A stretch of DNA of 64,000 bases from Nocardia fluminea (GCF_002846365.1 NZ_PJMW01000001.1:62001-126000), one strand, 5' to 3'; shown: positions 25,593 through 35,032, counted from the first letter of the stretch. Notes: generated by a model from the sequence alone, not told the origin. Numbers and translations are program-made.

Positions 25593-26819
25593 ATGTCCGT
25601 CCACAATCCACCCCGACCGTCGCTGACCGTCTCGGGCAAGCCGATGTCGTTGCCGCTGAAGGACGTTCGCGCACTCTCGCGGCAGATGGTCGGCCATTTC
25701 GTCGCTACTGTCGCCCCCTGCGGCACACTGCCCGGCGACGCCATCTCCGGCGACGTCACCACGATCACCCGGATCTGCCTGGAATTCGCCGTCGGCATGC
25801 TCGACGGGCGCGATGTCCCGAGCCAGCTGCAGCGCCTGCAAGAGGCGGCCGGCGCGTGGGCCCGTGAGGGCGTGCCGATCGACACGATCCACCACTCGAT
25901 CGCCGAGGGCTTCAAAATCGGCCTCGACCTCGTGGTCTCGAGCGCGTCGGGCAAGGATTTCGACAGCCTCGTCGGCGGCGTCAAGGTCGTGATGGAACTG
26001 CTCGACACCATCACCGCCCAGATCTCGCTGGCCTATGTGCGCGAACTGCGCGGCGTGGTCAGCGAGCACCACACCGCCGTCCACACCCTCACCTCCGCCC
26101 TGCTCGGCGGCCACAGCACCTCGACGATGGCCCGCGAATGCGGCATCACCATCGCCGAGACCTACGCGGTCTTCGCCCTGGCCATCCCGCAACACCGCGA
26201 GGAAGCCAATCCGGCGCTGGACTCGAAGGTCGTCGCCCGCCGCAAACTGCGCCGGGTGCAGGCGGAGCTGGCCAAGCGCTGCGGCGACTCGGCATTGTCG
26301 CTGCTCAGCGTCGACGGCGGGACGGTACTGATCCCCGCCGATGCCTTCGACCGTGAAGGTCTGACCGCACTGGTCGCCCAGCTCTCCCAGGCCGCGCAGG
26401 TCGGCATCACCGCCGCGATGGTCGAAACGAGCACCACCGGGGTCCCCGATGCCGCCGACCAAGCCCACGAACTGCTCGACATGGTGCAGCGACTCGAAGT
26501 GACCTCGGGTCTGTACCGCTTCGACGAGCTCGCGCTGGAATACCAGCTGACCCGTCCCGGACCGGGCCGCGAATTCCTCGGCTCGCTGCTGGACCCGCTG
26601 GACCAGTACCCCGAGCTGCTCGAAACGCTGCAGCGCCACATCGCCAACAACCTCAACCGCCAGCGCACCGCGCGCGTGCTGCACGTGCACACCAATACCG
26701 TCGACTACCGGCTCAAGCGGATCGGCCAGCTCACCGGTTTCGATCCGACCCAGCCCTCGGGACTGTGGTACCTGCGTTCCGCGCTCGTCGCCCGCAGTTA
26801 CCGCTCCGTTCCGGCCTGA
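25593..26819 (+). CDS. PucR-type transcriptional regulator
   Basis: 408 aa. The C-terminal PucR helix-turn-helix is evident (LLETLQRHIANNLNRQRTAR, VLHVHTNTVDYRLKRIGQLT) after a GGDEF-like central region; the N-terminal part is the helical segment common in actinobacterial members (GAWAREGVPIDTIHHSIAEG). Nocardia and Rhodococcus encode many paralogs; they usually activate neighbouring catabolic genes. ATG 25593 has AAGGGA 7 bp upstream. Ends at a strong terminator; target unknown. Confidence 0.85.
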   Translation: MSVHNPPRPSLTVSGKPMSLPLKDVRALSRQMVGHFVATVAPCGTLPGDAISGDVTTITRICLEFAVGMLDGRDVPSQLQRLQEAAGAWAREGVPIDTIHHSIAEGFKIGLDLVVSSASGKDFDSLVGGVKVVMELLDTITAQISLAYVRELRGVVSEHHTAVHTLTSALLGGHSTSTMARECGITIAETYAVFALAIPQHREEANPALDSKVVARRKLRRVQAELAKRCGDSALSLLSVDGGTVLIPADAFDREGLTALVAQLSQAAQVGITAAMVETSTTGVPDAADQAHELLDMVQRLEVTSGLYRFDELALEYQLTRPGPGREFLGSLLDPLDQYPELLETLQRHIANNLNRQRTARVLHVHTNTVDYRLKRIGQLTGFDPTQPSGLWYLRSALVARSYRSVPA

Positions 26820-26828
26820 TCCCGCCAA

Positions 26829-26870
26829 CGACGAAGGCGCTGTCCACCAAGGTGGGCAGCGCCTTCGTCG
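26829..26870. terminator. Bidirectional rho-independent terminator
   Basis: Long hairpin with arms beginning CGACGAAGGCGCTG, an inner CCACC/GGTGG stem and an AA loop; one mismatched pair interrupts the stem. TTCTT follows on the plus strand. It separates the convergent PucR-type gene and the first lipase gene and may serve both. Confidence 0.85.
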
Positions 26871-26886
26871 TTCTTGTGCGACCGGG

Positions 26887-28068
26887 TCAGATGGAGCCGC
26901 CGCCACCGACCAGCCACGGGTTGAACGCGCAGGTCAACTGCGGGTTCTGCACCGGGTCGAGCGCGCGAAGCGCGATCGAGAGGGCACGCGGGGAGTACAT
27001 CATCGTCAAGTGATCGGAGATGTCCTGCTCGCAGCCGTCCTGCAGGGTGATGTTGGTGACCGTCGCCCCCGGGCCCGCCTTCAGGAAGGTGAGTTCGTAG
27101 GGGTTGGTGACCTCGTCGTAGCGGGTGCCGACCACGGTGTAGTCGACACCGGCGACAGTGTCACCGACGGCGTTGAGGTTGTTGACGAAATCCGAGCCGA
27201 TGGTCTGCTGGATACCGGCGTGCCCGACGAAGATCTCGATCGGGCCCAGGATGTCGATGCCCAGGTTGTTGATCATGCGGCCCAGGGCGCCGATGCCGTC
27301 GAGGCTGGTGCCGTGGTGGGTGGCACCGAAGGTGACCAGCTTGTTCACCTTGGCCGCGCCGCCCTCGAACTTCGTGTAGTAGTTCGCCATCGAGCCCCCT
27401 TGGGAGTGCGCGATGATGTCGACCTCGTCGGAACCGGTCGCCGCCAGCACGCGATCGACGAACGCCGCGGTCTGCTTGGCCGAATCCTCGATGTAGCCGG
27501 TGCCCATCACGCCGGGCAGGAACGAACCGAGCCCGCCACCCTCCATGATGTTGGAGCGACCGTAGTTGAACGTGAACGTGCAGTAGCCGGCGTCCTTGAT
27601 CGGCTGACCCATGTAGGCGTAGCCGTTGTAGGCGTTCATCCAGGTGCCGTGCAGCAGCACGACCGGACGAGGATGCTCGGCGGTCGGCTTGCAGTTCCAG
27701 TCGTTCGTCCCGGGCGCGCCGGCATCGGGGTTACCGAGGCCGTAGGCGAACGCGGCGAGGAACGCCGTGGACTCCGGTCCGTACGCTGCGGGATCGGAGG
27801 AATAGCCGCCCGAGGAACCCGAGCTGGAACCCGAACCGCCGTAGCAGTCACCGGACCCGTTACCGGATCCGGCGCCACTGCCGGAGGTGCACGCCGACCC
27901 GGACCCGGCGACCTGCCGACCTTCGGAGACGATGCCGGCGAGATCCTGCTCGGTCGGCGCCGAGGCGGGAGCCGCGCTCGCCCCCGGCCCGGTGAGCACC
28001 ATGGAGAGGGCGCCGACTCCGGCGAATACCGCCGTGTGCAGCGTGCGCCTGCGACTGGGAGATTTCAT
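26887..28068 (-). CDS. Secreted triacylglycerol lipase (lipase_2-like)
   Basis: 393 aa with a Sec signal peptide (MKSPSRRRTLHTAVFAGVGA ... GASAA). A Gly/Ser-rich linker follows (GSGSACTSGSGAGSGNGSGD), then an alpha/beta hydrolase: oxyanion-type HGTW, nucleophile in IIAHSQGGSM, and a late His in QDISDHLTMM. It would hydrolyse lipids outside the cell. The start is ATG 28068; the frame open upstream is not signal-peptide-like. First of three secreted lipases on the minus strand. Confidence 0.85.
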   Translation of the reverse strand: MKSPSRRRTLHTAVFAGVGALSMVLTGPGASAAPASAPTEQDLAGIVSEGRQVAGSGSACTSGSGAGSGNGSGDCYGGSGSSSGSSGGYSSDPAAYGPESTAFLAAFAYGLGNPDAGAPGTNDWNCKPTAEHPRPVVLLHGTWMNAYNGYAYMGQPIKDAGYCTFTFNYGRSNIMEGGGLGSFLPGVMGTGYIEDSAKQTAAFVDRVLAATGSDEVDIIAHSQGGSMANYYTKFEGGAAKVNKLVTFGATHHGTSLDGIGALGRMINNLGIDILGPIEIFVGHAGIQQTIGSDFVNNLNAVGDTVAGVDYTVVGTRYDEVTNPYELTFLKAGPGATVTNITLQDGCEQDISDHLTMMYSPRALSIALRALDPVQNPQLTCAFNPWLVGGGGSI

Positions 28069-28254
28069 GTGTTGACTTGTCTTCCTGTGCGATTCGAATA
28101 TTCGTCGCCCCTTTTCCTGCCGGGAGAACGAATGGCTTGTCGAAACCGCCCAAAACATAAGCCGCGGAATTACTTACGAGACGATTGTAACGCGCGGTCT
28201 GGGCAGGTCACCACAGGCCGCCGAAAACTGCCATGACAGGGCACAGGAAAATAT

Positions 28255-29619
28255 TCAGCACTCGCTGCGCGCCGCGACTCCGAGAAGTCGTTCGTCGAGC
28301 CACAGCATCGCCTCCGGATAGCCGGTCGCCGCGCCGATGATGTGCTCACCGAGCACGCCGCGATACACCGCGTCGGCCCCGAGTTCGCACTGCTCATCGT
28401 AGAGATTGCGCGCACCCTCGGCCGGAATCCACCACTCTTGGTCGCCGTTGTAGATGTAGAGCGGGGTCGCCGACCGCATTCCCCGCATCCGGGTGATCTC
28501 ATAGATATCGGTGGCCAGTTCCGAGCGCAGCGGGTCGGCGATATTGGCGCCCACGTCGATCGGCAGGTGCAAGATCCCGGGCACCGCGAACACACTCGCG
28601 CAGGCATCTTTCATTATCGAGGTGGTGACCCAGCGCCCGAGATTGTTCATCGCGGCGAGGATTTCGGGTCGCTCCCGGCCGATCGCGAACGTCGCGGCCA
28701 TAAATATTCCGGATGCGAGGTTGGCATTCATACTGCGGGAGAGGATTTCGAAATCGGCGGGAACGCCGCCCAGCGCCGCGCCGACGATCACATCGGCCAG
28801 TTCCGGTGCGTAGGAATCGATCAGCTTGGCCGCACCGTGGGTGGCGATGGCGCCGCCGGAATAGCCGGTCATCGCGAAGCGGCTCTCACCGTAGGCCGCG
28901 GGGTCGACGCCGCGCACCGCCCGGATCGCGTCGAGCACCGCATGCCCGGCGACGTAGGGTTCGGCGTAGGCCATCCACGGACCCTCGTGGTCGGGCACCA
29001 GGACGGCGTACCCGCGCAGTACCGCCAGCTGGGTGGTCGGCGGAATGAACTCCGTCGAGCTCGACTGCGTGGTCAGGCCGTGCGCCAGCGTGTATCCGGG
29101 CGTGCACTTGCGCCCGAGCGCGTTGATGGGCAGGTTGTTCACCAGCACGGGGCGATCCCCCGGCCCGGTCCAGTCCGTGGCGGGCACGATCAGGGTCGCG
29201 GTGGCGTAGGACGGTCGGCCGAGAGCGTCGTCGGTGCGAAATTTCAGCAGCGTCGCCGAGCGGATGGGGACCAGGGTGAACCAGGCCGCGGTCGCGGTGA
29301 CGTCGCGGGATTCGATCAGATCGCCAGGAGACAGCTCGCCGAGCCCGCTCGGCCACTGGTCGAAGATCGGATCGCCGACCGCCGAGGGGAGCACCGCCGC
29401 ACGCAGTGCCGCGAGTTCGGCCGCCGGATCGGCGGCGTTCGCCGGGATCGGTGAGGGGATCACCTGGTCGATCCAGCGTTGCAGATCGGGCAGGAAACCG
29501 GGAGTGCCCACCTGCGGCACCGGCAATTCCTGGGTCGGCGGCGGATCGGCGGCCGCGGTCCCTGCCGCGAAAGTGAAGACCAGCAACATCGAACCGACAA
29601 GTACTCGAGCAGATCTCAT
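28255..29619 (-). CDS. Secretory lipase, LIP family (1)
   Basis: 454 aa. Signal peptide MRSARVLVGSMLLVFTFAAG then AAADPPP. Family features of LIP-type secretory lipases: LIPATDWTGPGDRPVLVNNL-type core strand (written here as PATDWTGPGDRPVL), VLVPDHEGP, nucleophile in MTGYSGGAIATHGAA, and YIYNGDQEWWIP before the final His region. It would cut triglycerides or esters in the medium. The start is ATG 29619. Paralogous to the next gene upstream. Confidence 0.85.
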   Translation of the reverse strand: MRSARVLVGSMLLVFTFAAGTAAADPPPTQELPVPQVGTPGFLPDLQRWIDQVIPSPIPANAADPAAELAALRAAVLPSAVGDPIFDQWPSGLGELSPGDLIESRDVTATAAWFTLVPIRSATLLKFRTDDALGRPSYATATLIVPATDWTGPGDRPVLVNNLPINALGRKCTPGYTLAHGLTTQSSSTEFIPPTTQLAVLRGYAVLVPDHEGPWMAYAEPYVAGHAVLDAIRAVRGVDPAAYGESRFAMTGYSGGAIATHGAAKLIDSYAPELADVIVGAALGGVPADFEILSRSMNANLASGIFMAATFAIGRERPEILAAMNNLGRWVTTSIMKDACASVFAVPGILHLPIDVGANIADPLRSELATDIYEITRMRGMRSATPLYIYNGDQEWWIPAEGARNLYDEQCELGADAVYRGVLGEHIIGAATGYPEAMLWLDERLLGVAARSEC

Positions 29620-29870
29620 GGCACACACGCCTTCGGGTGGCAACGGATTCGTCGATGACGTGCCACTATGCGGTGCTCCGAACCCCGCCGAAACTCCCCC
29701 ACCGCGCCGTCGTCAGATTCTTCACGCTACGGGCAGCGGCGAACGGACTTCGGCGTTGTGCCCGAGTCGTGTGCGCAATGCCGCTGTATCGCAACAAGAA
29801 TCGCCCCTGACGGCGCGAAACGGCCCGGAACCGCTTCGGGGCGAGCGGATCCGGGCCGATCGAGACCGGC

Positions 29871-31088
29871 TCAGCAGGTGCTGGGCGCCGGTTCCCCCTG
29901 CAGCCGGGCATCGAGCCAACTCAGCGCGGAAGGCAGTCCGAGCACAGCTGCGGTCAGATGGTCCGGGGTCGGTGTCTGCTGGCTGACGACCTCGGCACCC
30001 GCGGCGCACCAGCGTCGGGTGGTCGAGGTGATCGCGTCGACCGGGATGAGGCCGTCGATCGGCGAATGCCATTCGAAGACAGGCATTGCCGGCGTGCCCG
30101 GGTACAGCTCCAAGCTGTTCTCCTCCACGACGGCGCGGGCTTCGGGGTCGCCCACCAGCGAGGTGGTGGCCGCGAAGTCGAGGATGCCGCGACCGGCTCC
30201 CGCGCCGAGGATGTCGTTGGTACAGGCGTCACGAATCGACGCGCGGGCCGCCAAGCCGCTGGCGTTCATCTGATCGCTGATCGGAAACCGTTGGGGGTAT
30301 TCCCGTTCCAGTCCGATCCCCGCGGCCAGCGCGAGACCGAAAACCGGATGCGAGCCGAAGCCGAGCCCCTCGAGCATCGAGACCAGGTTCATCGGCACCC
30401 CGCCCATCGCCGCGCCCGCGATCTCGAGTTCGGGCGCGTACTCGGGCTGCAATGCCGCAGCCCACGCCGTCGCCATGCCCCCGCCGGAATACCCGGCCAT
30501 CGCGACCCGGCTGCCGCCCACCCGCAACTGCTCGACCCGGCGCACCGCGCGGATACCGTCGAGGGTCACCTGGCCGCCCAATTTCGCGGCGCCATAGGCG
30601 AAGTTGGGTCCCAGATGGTCGGGCACGGCCATCGTCCAGCCCCGTTTCAGCGCGTAGTTCCAGGCCACCGCCTCGCGCACCATCAGGTCCGGATCGTCGG
30701 TGTAGAGAACCTTGGAGACCGAGCAGCGGGTGCCGAGTCCGTTGATGATGTGCTGGTAGGACAGCACGGGAGCATCGGTGCGATGGTTGCTCGGCTGCAG
30801 CACCGTTGTCGTCGCGGCGATCGGGTCGCCCGCGGAATTGGTGGAGCGGAACTGGATCAGGGTGATGGTGGTGTCGGGAAACATCGCCAGCGACGGCATC
30901 TGCCGCACGCCGAGTACGTCGCCGGGCTCGTACTCGGCGAGGCCGGACGGCTGACTGTAGAAGGGGTCCGGATCGGCGGTCGGGTACAGCGGAGTGGCAT
31001 GGCCCGCCACGGCGGAGGCCATGGTGAGCACCGCCGCCGCCAAGCAGACCGATAGCGTCCGGCGTGGCCGAGCGTGTCCCCAGATCAT
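29871..31088 (-). CDS. Secretory lipase, LIP family (2)
   Basis: 405 aa. Signal peptide MIWGHARPRRTLSVCLAAAV ... GHATPLY. LIP-family pattern: PSGLAEYEPGDVLGVRQ, APVLSYQHIINGLGTRC, AVPDHLGPNFAYGA, nucleophile in MAGYSGGGMATAWAA, and EWHSPIDGLIP with a probable catalytic Asp. ATG 31088 is selected over the longer frame because GGAGGGA and a good signal peptide fall there. Probably arose by duplication with the neighbouring LIP gene, though they have diverged strongly. Confidence 0.85.
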   Translation of the reverse strand: MIWGHARPRRTLSVCLAAAVLTMASAVAGHATPLYPTADPDPFYSQPSGLAEYEPGDVLGVRQMPSLAMFPDTTITLIQFRSTNSAGDPIAATTTVLQPSNHRTDAPVLSYQHIINGLGTRCSVSKVLYTDDPDLMVREAVAWNYALKRGWTMAVPDHLGPNFAYGAAKLGGQVTLDGIRAVRRVEQLRVGGSRVAMAGYSGGGMATAWAAALQPEYAPELEIAGAAMGGVPMNLVSMLEGLGFGSHPVFGLALAAGIGLEREYPQRFPISDQMNASGLAARASIRDACTNDILGAGAGRGILDFAATTSLVGDPEARAVVEENSLELYPGTPAMPVFEWHSPIDGLIPVDAITSTTRRWCAAGAEVVSQQTPTPDHLTAAVLGLPSALSWLDARLQGEPAPSTC

Positions 31089-31362
31089 GCGGCTGTCCCT
31101 CCCGTGTCGCTGCTGTCGAGAGCGATCTTCACCGGTACCGTGGCTCCTCGTCGACGGGTCGCCGCGAACATCGGCGGAGCTCACAAGCTCATCTGTGTGA
31201 GGTTGTGACCGGAGGCAGCACGCCGATATGCGGGCGCACCGCCGCGGCGACAGGTGGATTGTGAGATCTCCAAGCGAAATCGGAACGCGTTCCTCTCGAT
31301 GGTGCAAGACCTACCGTCGAGTAGGAAGGCGCTCATCAGTGCCGGGGCGAAAGGAGCACGCC

Positions 31363-31614
31363 ATGATTCCCACCGACGAGAACATCGCCGCCATCCTCCA
31401 CCGCATCGACCCGAACGAGATACCGACCCGGCGGATCACGGTGTACTTCGACGGCCCCACCCCCGAGGACGCGCTGGTGCTCGAATACGCCGCGACCCAG
31501 GCCGAGGCGTGGGAGTTCACCTCGGCGGCCGTGCATTCCGGCCTGCTGGTGACCGTCGACGGCAATGTCGGCCCCGGTCTGCGCCGGCTGCCGTGCCGGT
31601 CGCTGTGGCACTGA
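31363..31614 (+). CDS. Hypothetical protein
   Basis: 83 aa from ATG 31363 with a strong AAAGGAG site. Sequence MIPTDENIAAILHRIDPNEI ... ITVYFDGPTPEDALVLEYAA suggests a small alpha/beta protein; no signal or membrane segment, no family recognised. Strong ribosome site and GC-rich third positions support expression. It stands alone before the DUF2599 lipoprotein gene. Confidence 0.6.
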   Translation: MIPTDENIAAILHRIDPNEIPTRRITVYFDGPTPEDALVLEYAATQAEAWEFTSAAVHSGLLVTVDGNVGPGLRRLPCRSLWH

Positions 31615-31694
31615 CGATCACGGCGCCGCCCCGCCGATCGCACTAGGCTGGCACGGCGGGCGCTGATCGGCCCGCGGTGACAGAAAGGGCATTC

Positions 31695-32177
31695 GTGACA
31701 CGGTGGCAGTTCCCGCTCACTCTCGCCGCGGCGGCCGTCCTCACCGGCTGCGGCTCGCCCGACACCACCGAAGTAGCCACCCCGCCCACCACCACCGCCC
31801 CGACGACCACCACCAAACGCGTGCCCGCCACCATCGCGCCGCCCACGACCACCGTCGACCCCTACGCGGGTCTGCCCCTCATCGATCACGTGACCTGGAC
31901 CGAGAACCTCGACGGCCCGCGCCTGCTCGTCTTCCCCACTCAGGCGGGCCGCAAAACCGCCGCGCCCGGCACCGACGAACTCGCCTGGCAGGAAGTGCGC
32001 GCCCTCGACGCCGGCTCCGACGCGCCGGGGATGCGTGACCAGTTCCTGTGCCACTGGGTCTGGGCCAGGATGGTAGCGCCCGACAAACCGAGCTGGAATC
32101 TGGAACCGTGGCGCCCCGACGTCGGCTATCAGGCCACGGTTGCGGCGAATTGCAATCCCGGCGGGCCCGAACGCTGA
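31695..32177 (+). CDS. DUF2599 lipoprotein
   Basis: 160 aa. Start GTG 31695 (AAAGGG upstream) gives MTRWQFPLTLAAAAVLTGCG, a lipoprotein signal with lipobox LTGC. A Thr/Pro linker (TTTAPTTTTKRVPATIAPPT) leads to a C-terminal DUF2599-like domain: MRDQFLCHWVWARMVAPDKP, SWNLEPWRPDVGYQATVAAN then C. The two Cys of this domain likely pair. Envelope-anchored, function unknown. The next gene starts 12 bp on and is probably cotranscribed. Confidence 0.8.
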   Translation: MTRWQFPLTLAAAAVLTGCGSPDTTEVATPPTTTAPTTTTKRVPATIAPPTTTVDPYAGLPLIDHVTWTENLDGPRLLVFPTQAGRKTAAPGTDELAWQEVRALDAGSDAPGMRDQFLCHWVWARMVAPDKPSWNLEPWRPDVGYQATVAANCNPGGPER

Positions 32178-32189
32178 TAGGAGCATCCC

Positions 32190-32843
32190 ATGCGCATCGT
32201 CATCGCCGGTGGACACGGCAAAATCGCTCTCCTGCTCGCCCAGGTACTGAGCAGGCGCGGCGATCACGTGCACGCGCTGATCCGTGAACCCGGTCAGGCC
32301 GCCGATATCGCCGCGGTCGGCGGGGTGCCGGTCATCTACGACATGGAGCGCGACGCCCCCGCCGATCTCGTGGCCGCGGTCGCCGGCTCGGACGCGGTGG
32401 TGTTCGCCGCGGGGGCGGGCGCGGGCAGCGGTGCCGCGCGCAAGTACACCGTCGATTTCAACGGTTCGGTACAGCTGGCCGACGCCGCCGAGCAGACGGG
32501 CGTCGCGCGATTCGTGCAGATCTCGACGATGGGTGCGGGCAGCCCGCCCGCGGCGGGGACCGACGAGGTGTGGGCCGCCTATATCGACGCCAAGACCCGC
32601 GCCGAGCAAGACCTGCGCGCTCGCGATCTGGAGTGGACGATCCTGCGGCCGGGTCAGCTCACCGATACCGAAGGCAACGGTCTGATCACGCTCGGACCGC
32701 CGCCGATTTCGCGCGGTGCGGTGCCGCGCGCCGATGTCGCCGCGACGCTCGCGTCGATCTTGGTCGCGGACAACACTTTTCGCCGTACGCTCGAGCTGGT
32801 TTCCGGATCGGTGCCGATCGATTCCGCCGTCGCGGCCATTTGA
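32190..32843 (+). CDS. NAD(P)-binding SDR-like protein
   Basis: 217 aa atypical SDR. Nucleotide motif MRIVIAGGHGKIALLLAQVL at the very start, then VVFAAGAGAGSG and the ISTMGAGS/AAYIDAKTRAEQDLR pair (active-site Ser and a YxxxK-like YIDAK), followed by WTILRPGQLTD. It resembles NmrA/YtfG-type and SDR_a5 proteins that act as redox sensors or reductases. ATG 32190 has AGGAG 6 bp upstream. Confidence 0.85.
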   Translation: MRIVIAGGHGKIALLLAQVLSRRGDHVHALIREPGQAADIAAVGGVPVIYDMERDAPADLVAAVAGSDAVVFAAGAGAGSGAARKYTVDFNGSVQLADAAEQTGVARFVQISTMGAGSPPAAGTDEVWAAYIDAKTRAEQDLRARDLEWTILRPGQLTDTEGNGLITLGPPPISRGAVPRADVAATLASILVADNTFRRTLELVSGSVPIDSAVAAI

Positions 32844-33196
32844 TAACCAGAAATTAACTATCACAATATATTTCACTCGCTGATGCGAATATCATCGACC
32901 GGTGCCACATTGTCGCCGCCCGATGAACACAGCGAGCCGCCGGTCACGCCACTATTCGAGCACCACCCAGCACAAAGGTGGGGCGGCCACCCTGGATTCG
33001 CCGCTCAGAAGCCGGGAAATGCACCGCATCGAGACGGAATCGATCGTGCAGATGTGCTTGCATCTGAAAGTCTCTCCGTCCTAAACTCAGGGCCGCAACA
33101 CAATTCAGGGGATAGTCAGGGGAGGCCGCGAGCGGCACACCCGGGGCCAGAATTGCCTTGGGTTTGCCACTGCCTGAGTAGTACAGGGGCATTCAC
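32844..33196. other. Intergenic region with regulated promoter
   Basis: The left 40 bp are AT-rich. The right part carries the promoter at 33049-33087 and a leader of about 105 nt ahead of the 84-aa gene. No gene recognised. Confidence 0.5.
33049..33087 (+). promoter_or_regulatory. Promoter A with CAGATG/CATCTG operator
   Basis: -35 TTGCAT (33058-33063), 18-bp spacer, -10 TAAACT (33082-33087). The inverted repeat CAGATGTGCTTGCATCTG (33049-33066) covers the -35 box. A near copy occurs at 34917-34955 with the same spacing, and wider half-sites at 34725-34757. Likely controlled by the XRE/DUF5753 protein encoded nearby. Confidence 0.65.
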
Positions 33197-33451
33197 ATGA
33201 ACAACACCACAGGCCGTTACGGCCTCGCCGATCGCGCGGCGACCGACCATCCCGGCACCGGACGGTGGTCGCGGGAAAGCGCGGTCGCCTTTGTCATCGA
33301 TGCCGTGGAATCCACCGGCGCGGCGACCCGCAACGATTTCGATATCGACCGGATCGTGACCACCGCGCACGCCCTGGCCGACGACTGGGATCTGCAGACG
33401 CTCACGCCCGATACTTTCTGGCGGATCGCCGCCGGCTGTATCCGGTACTGA
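33197..33451 (+). CDS. Hypothetical protein under promoter A
   Basis: 84 aa from ATG 33197 (AGGGG 7 bp upstream). The C-terminal part (WSRESAVAFVIDAVESTGAA, IVTTAHALADDWDLQTLTPD, FWRIAAGCIRY) looks like a compact helical domain. No family recognised. Its promoter is a near twin of that of the 62-aa gene on the far side of the regulator operon, so both probably belong to one regulon. Confidence 0.65.
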   Translation: MNNTTGRYGLADRAATDHPGTGRWSRESAVAFVIDAVESTGAATRNDFDIDRIVTTAHALADDWDLQTLTPDTFWRIAAGCIRY

Positions 33452-33544
33452 TCGCGAATCGGTAGCCGACGGTCGACTGCGTGCCCTGCGCAGTCCGATC
33501 GGGTCTGCGTGTTCTCTCCCGCCCTGCCCGGTTCGGCCGTGCGG

Positions 33545-34429
33545 TCAATCCCGCTCTGCGTAGGACAGCAGGATCTCGCGCGAGCGATCGGGCAGTTCGG
33601 CCTGGACGCTGAGCTGGTCCATCACCGACAGGTACATCGCCAGGTCCTGGCGGCGCTCGAGGTAGAGCGCGCTGGTGAGTTGCTCGAGGTAGACGATATC
33701 GGGCAGTTCCGGCTCGCCGAAGCGCAGAATGCTGAACGAGCTACCCGCCGCCGCATGTCCACCCGCCGAGTACGGCAGCACCTGCACCGTCACGTTCGGC
33801 AGCAGCGAGAGCTCGGCCAGGTAGCGCAGCTGGGCCCGGTGTACCTCGCGCCCGCCGATCGGACGGTGCAGCACGGCCTCGTCGATCACCGCCCACACCA
33901 CCGGCGGGTCGACCCGGCGTAGGACGTCCTGACGCAACTGCCGAACCTGGACCCGACGGTCGGTTTCGGCGTCGTCGAAACCGAGGGTGACGATCGCCCT
34001 GGTGTACTCCGGTGTCTGTAACAGGCCGGGCACCAACTGCGCCTCGTAGGTGCGGATCTGGCTGGCCGCCTGCTCGAGCCCGAGGTAGGTGCTGAACCAC
34101 GACGGCAGCAGATCGCTGTAGCGATGCCACCAGCCGGGTTCGCTTGCCTGCCTGGCCAGTTCGAAGAACGAGGTACGCTCCACCGGATCGTGCACGCCGT
34201 AGAGCGTGAGCAGATCCCGGATGTCGCGCTCCTTGAACCCGGTGCGGCCCAGTTCGAGTCGGCTGATCTTCGCGTGCGAGCCACGGATCGCGTCACCGGC
34301 TGCCTCGCGGGTGATGCCTTTGCTCTCGCGTAGCTTGCGCAACTGGCCACCGAGCGCGATACGCAACACGGTGGGGCCCCGGTCGACAACAGGTTGTACG
34401 CGACCGATCTCGTCGGGTTCAGCCGTCAT
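33545..34429 (-). CDS. XRE-type regulator with DUF5753 domain
   Basis: 294 aa. N-terminal Cro/C1 helix-turn-helix (RKLRESKGITREAAGDAIRG, SHAKISRLELGRTGFKERDI) followed by the DUF5753 domain (SYLGLEQAA-like STYLGLEQAASQIRTYEAQL, VPGLLQTPEYTRAIV, ending YLEQLTSALYLE). Such proteins (WhiJ-like in Streptomyces) pair with a DUF397 protein and act in development or stress. The partner gene is 18 bp upstream on the same strand. CAGATG/CATCTG elements near the operon are candidate binding sites. Confidence 0.9.
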   Translation of the reverse strand: MTAEPDEIGRVQPVVDRGPTVLRIALGGQLRKLRESKGITREAAGDAIRGSHAKISRLELGRTGFKERDIRDLLTLYGVHDPVERTSFFELARQASEPGWWHRYSDLLPSWFSTYLGLEQAASQIRTYEAQLVPGLLQTPEYTRAIVTLGFDDAETDRRVQVRQLRQDVLRRVDPPVVWAVIDEAVLHRPIGGREVHRAQLRYLAELSLLPNVTVQVLPYSAGGHAAAGSSFSILRFGEPELPDIVYLEQLTSALYLERRQDLAMYLSVMDQLSVQAELPDRSREILLSYAERD

Positions 34430-34447
34430 GGACCCAGATCCTACCGA

Positions 34448-34681
34448 TTACCCGGTGAGGTAGTCGAACTCTCCGGCCTTCGCGCCGCGGATGAAAGCGT
34501 CGATCTCGGGCCGGGTGTAGAAGATCACCGACCCCTGCGGGTCGCGCGAGTTGCGCACGGCGACCGAGCCGTCGGCGGCTTCGGCGACCTCGACACAGTT
34601 GCCGCTGGGGTTGCTGTAGGTACTTTTGCGCCACGCACCGTCTCCGGGGCGTTCACGCTGATCATGCTGCATTCCGGACAT
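34448..34681 (-). CDS. DUF397 protein
   Basis: 77 aa, complete DUF397: GAWRKSTYSNPSGNCVEVAE, ADGSVAVRNSRDPQGSVIFY, IDAFIRGAKAGEFDYL. ATG 34681 has GAGGAG 6 bp upstream. First gene of a two-gene operon with the XRE/DUF5753 regulator. In Streptomyces such pairs are thought to act antagonistically, the small protein modulating the regulator; here that is by analogy. Confidence 0.92.
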   Translation of the reverse strand: MSGMQHDQRERPGDGAWRKSTYSNPSGNCVEVAEAADGSVAVRNSRDPQGSVIFYTRPEIDAFIRGAKAGEFDYLTG

Positions 34682-34724
34682 ACCGCACTCCTCGTTGTCG
34701 AATGATGCCCACCGGTACGAACAT

Positions 34725-34757
34725 TGCAGATGCACGCACAAACGTTCTTGCATCTGC
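34725..34757 (-). promoter_or_regulatory. Wide CAGATG/CATCTG operator upstream of the DUF397 operon
   Basis: Inverted half-sites TGCAGATG (34725-34732) and GCATCTGC (34750-34757) with a longer spacer than in promoters A and B. Lies 44 bp upstream of the DUF397 start, consistent with autoregulation by the operon's own XRE protein. Confidence 0.5.
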
Positions 34758-34916
34758 CTTGCGCGAGGGGGACATTAACACGCGCGGCGCCGCCGCGCAC
34801 CGGTCGGTACTTACCCGACGTCAGGATCGCGGACAGCCCTCGGCCGACTCGTCCAGCCCCCTGAATTCGTCAGCGCCACAACGCCATCGCGGCCCGACAC
34901 GGCCACAACGAACGTG

Positions 34917-34955
34917 CAGATGTGCTTGCATTCGAAAACGCACCGCCCGTAGACT
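34917..34955 (+). promoter_or_regulatory. Promoter B, near copy of promoter A
   Basis: -35 TTGCAT (34926-34931), 18-bp spacer, -10 TAGACT (34950-34955). The block GTGCAGATGTGCTTGCAT is identical to promoter A; the right half-site has changed (CATTCG instead of CATCTG). Drives the 62-aa gene, leader about 72 nt. Confidence 0.65.
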
Positions 34956-35032
34956 CCGGTTGCAAGATCATCGGGAGGTACGTCGGCGAACCAGCCGAGC
35001 AGACCTCCCGTCGCCGAATGGGAGGGGACTCG

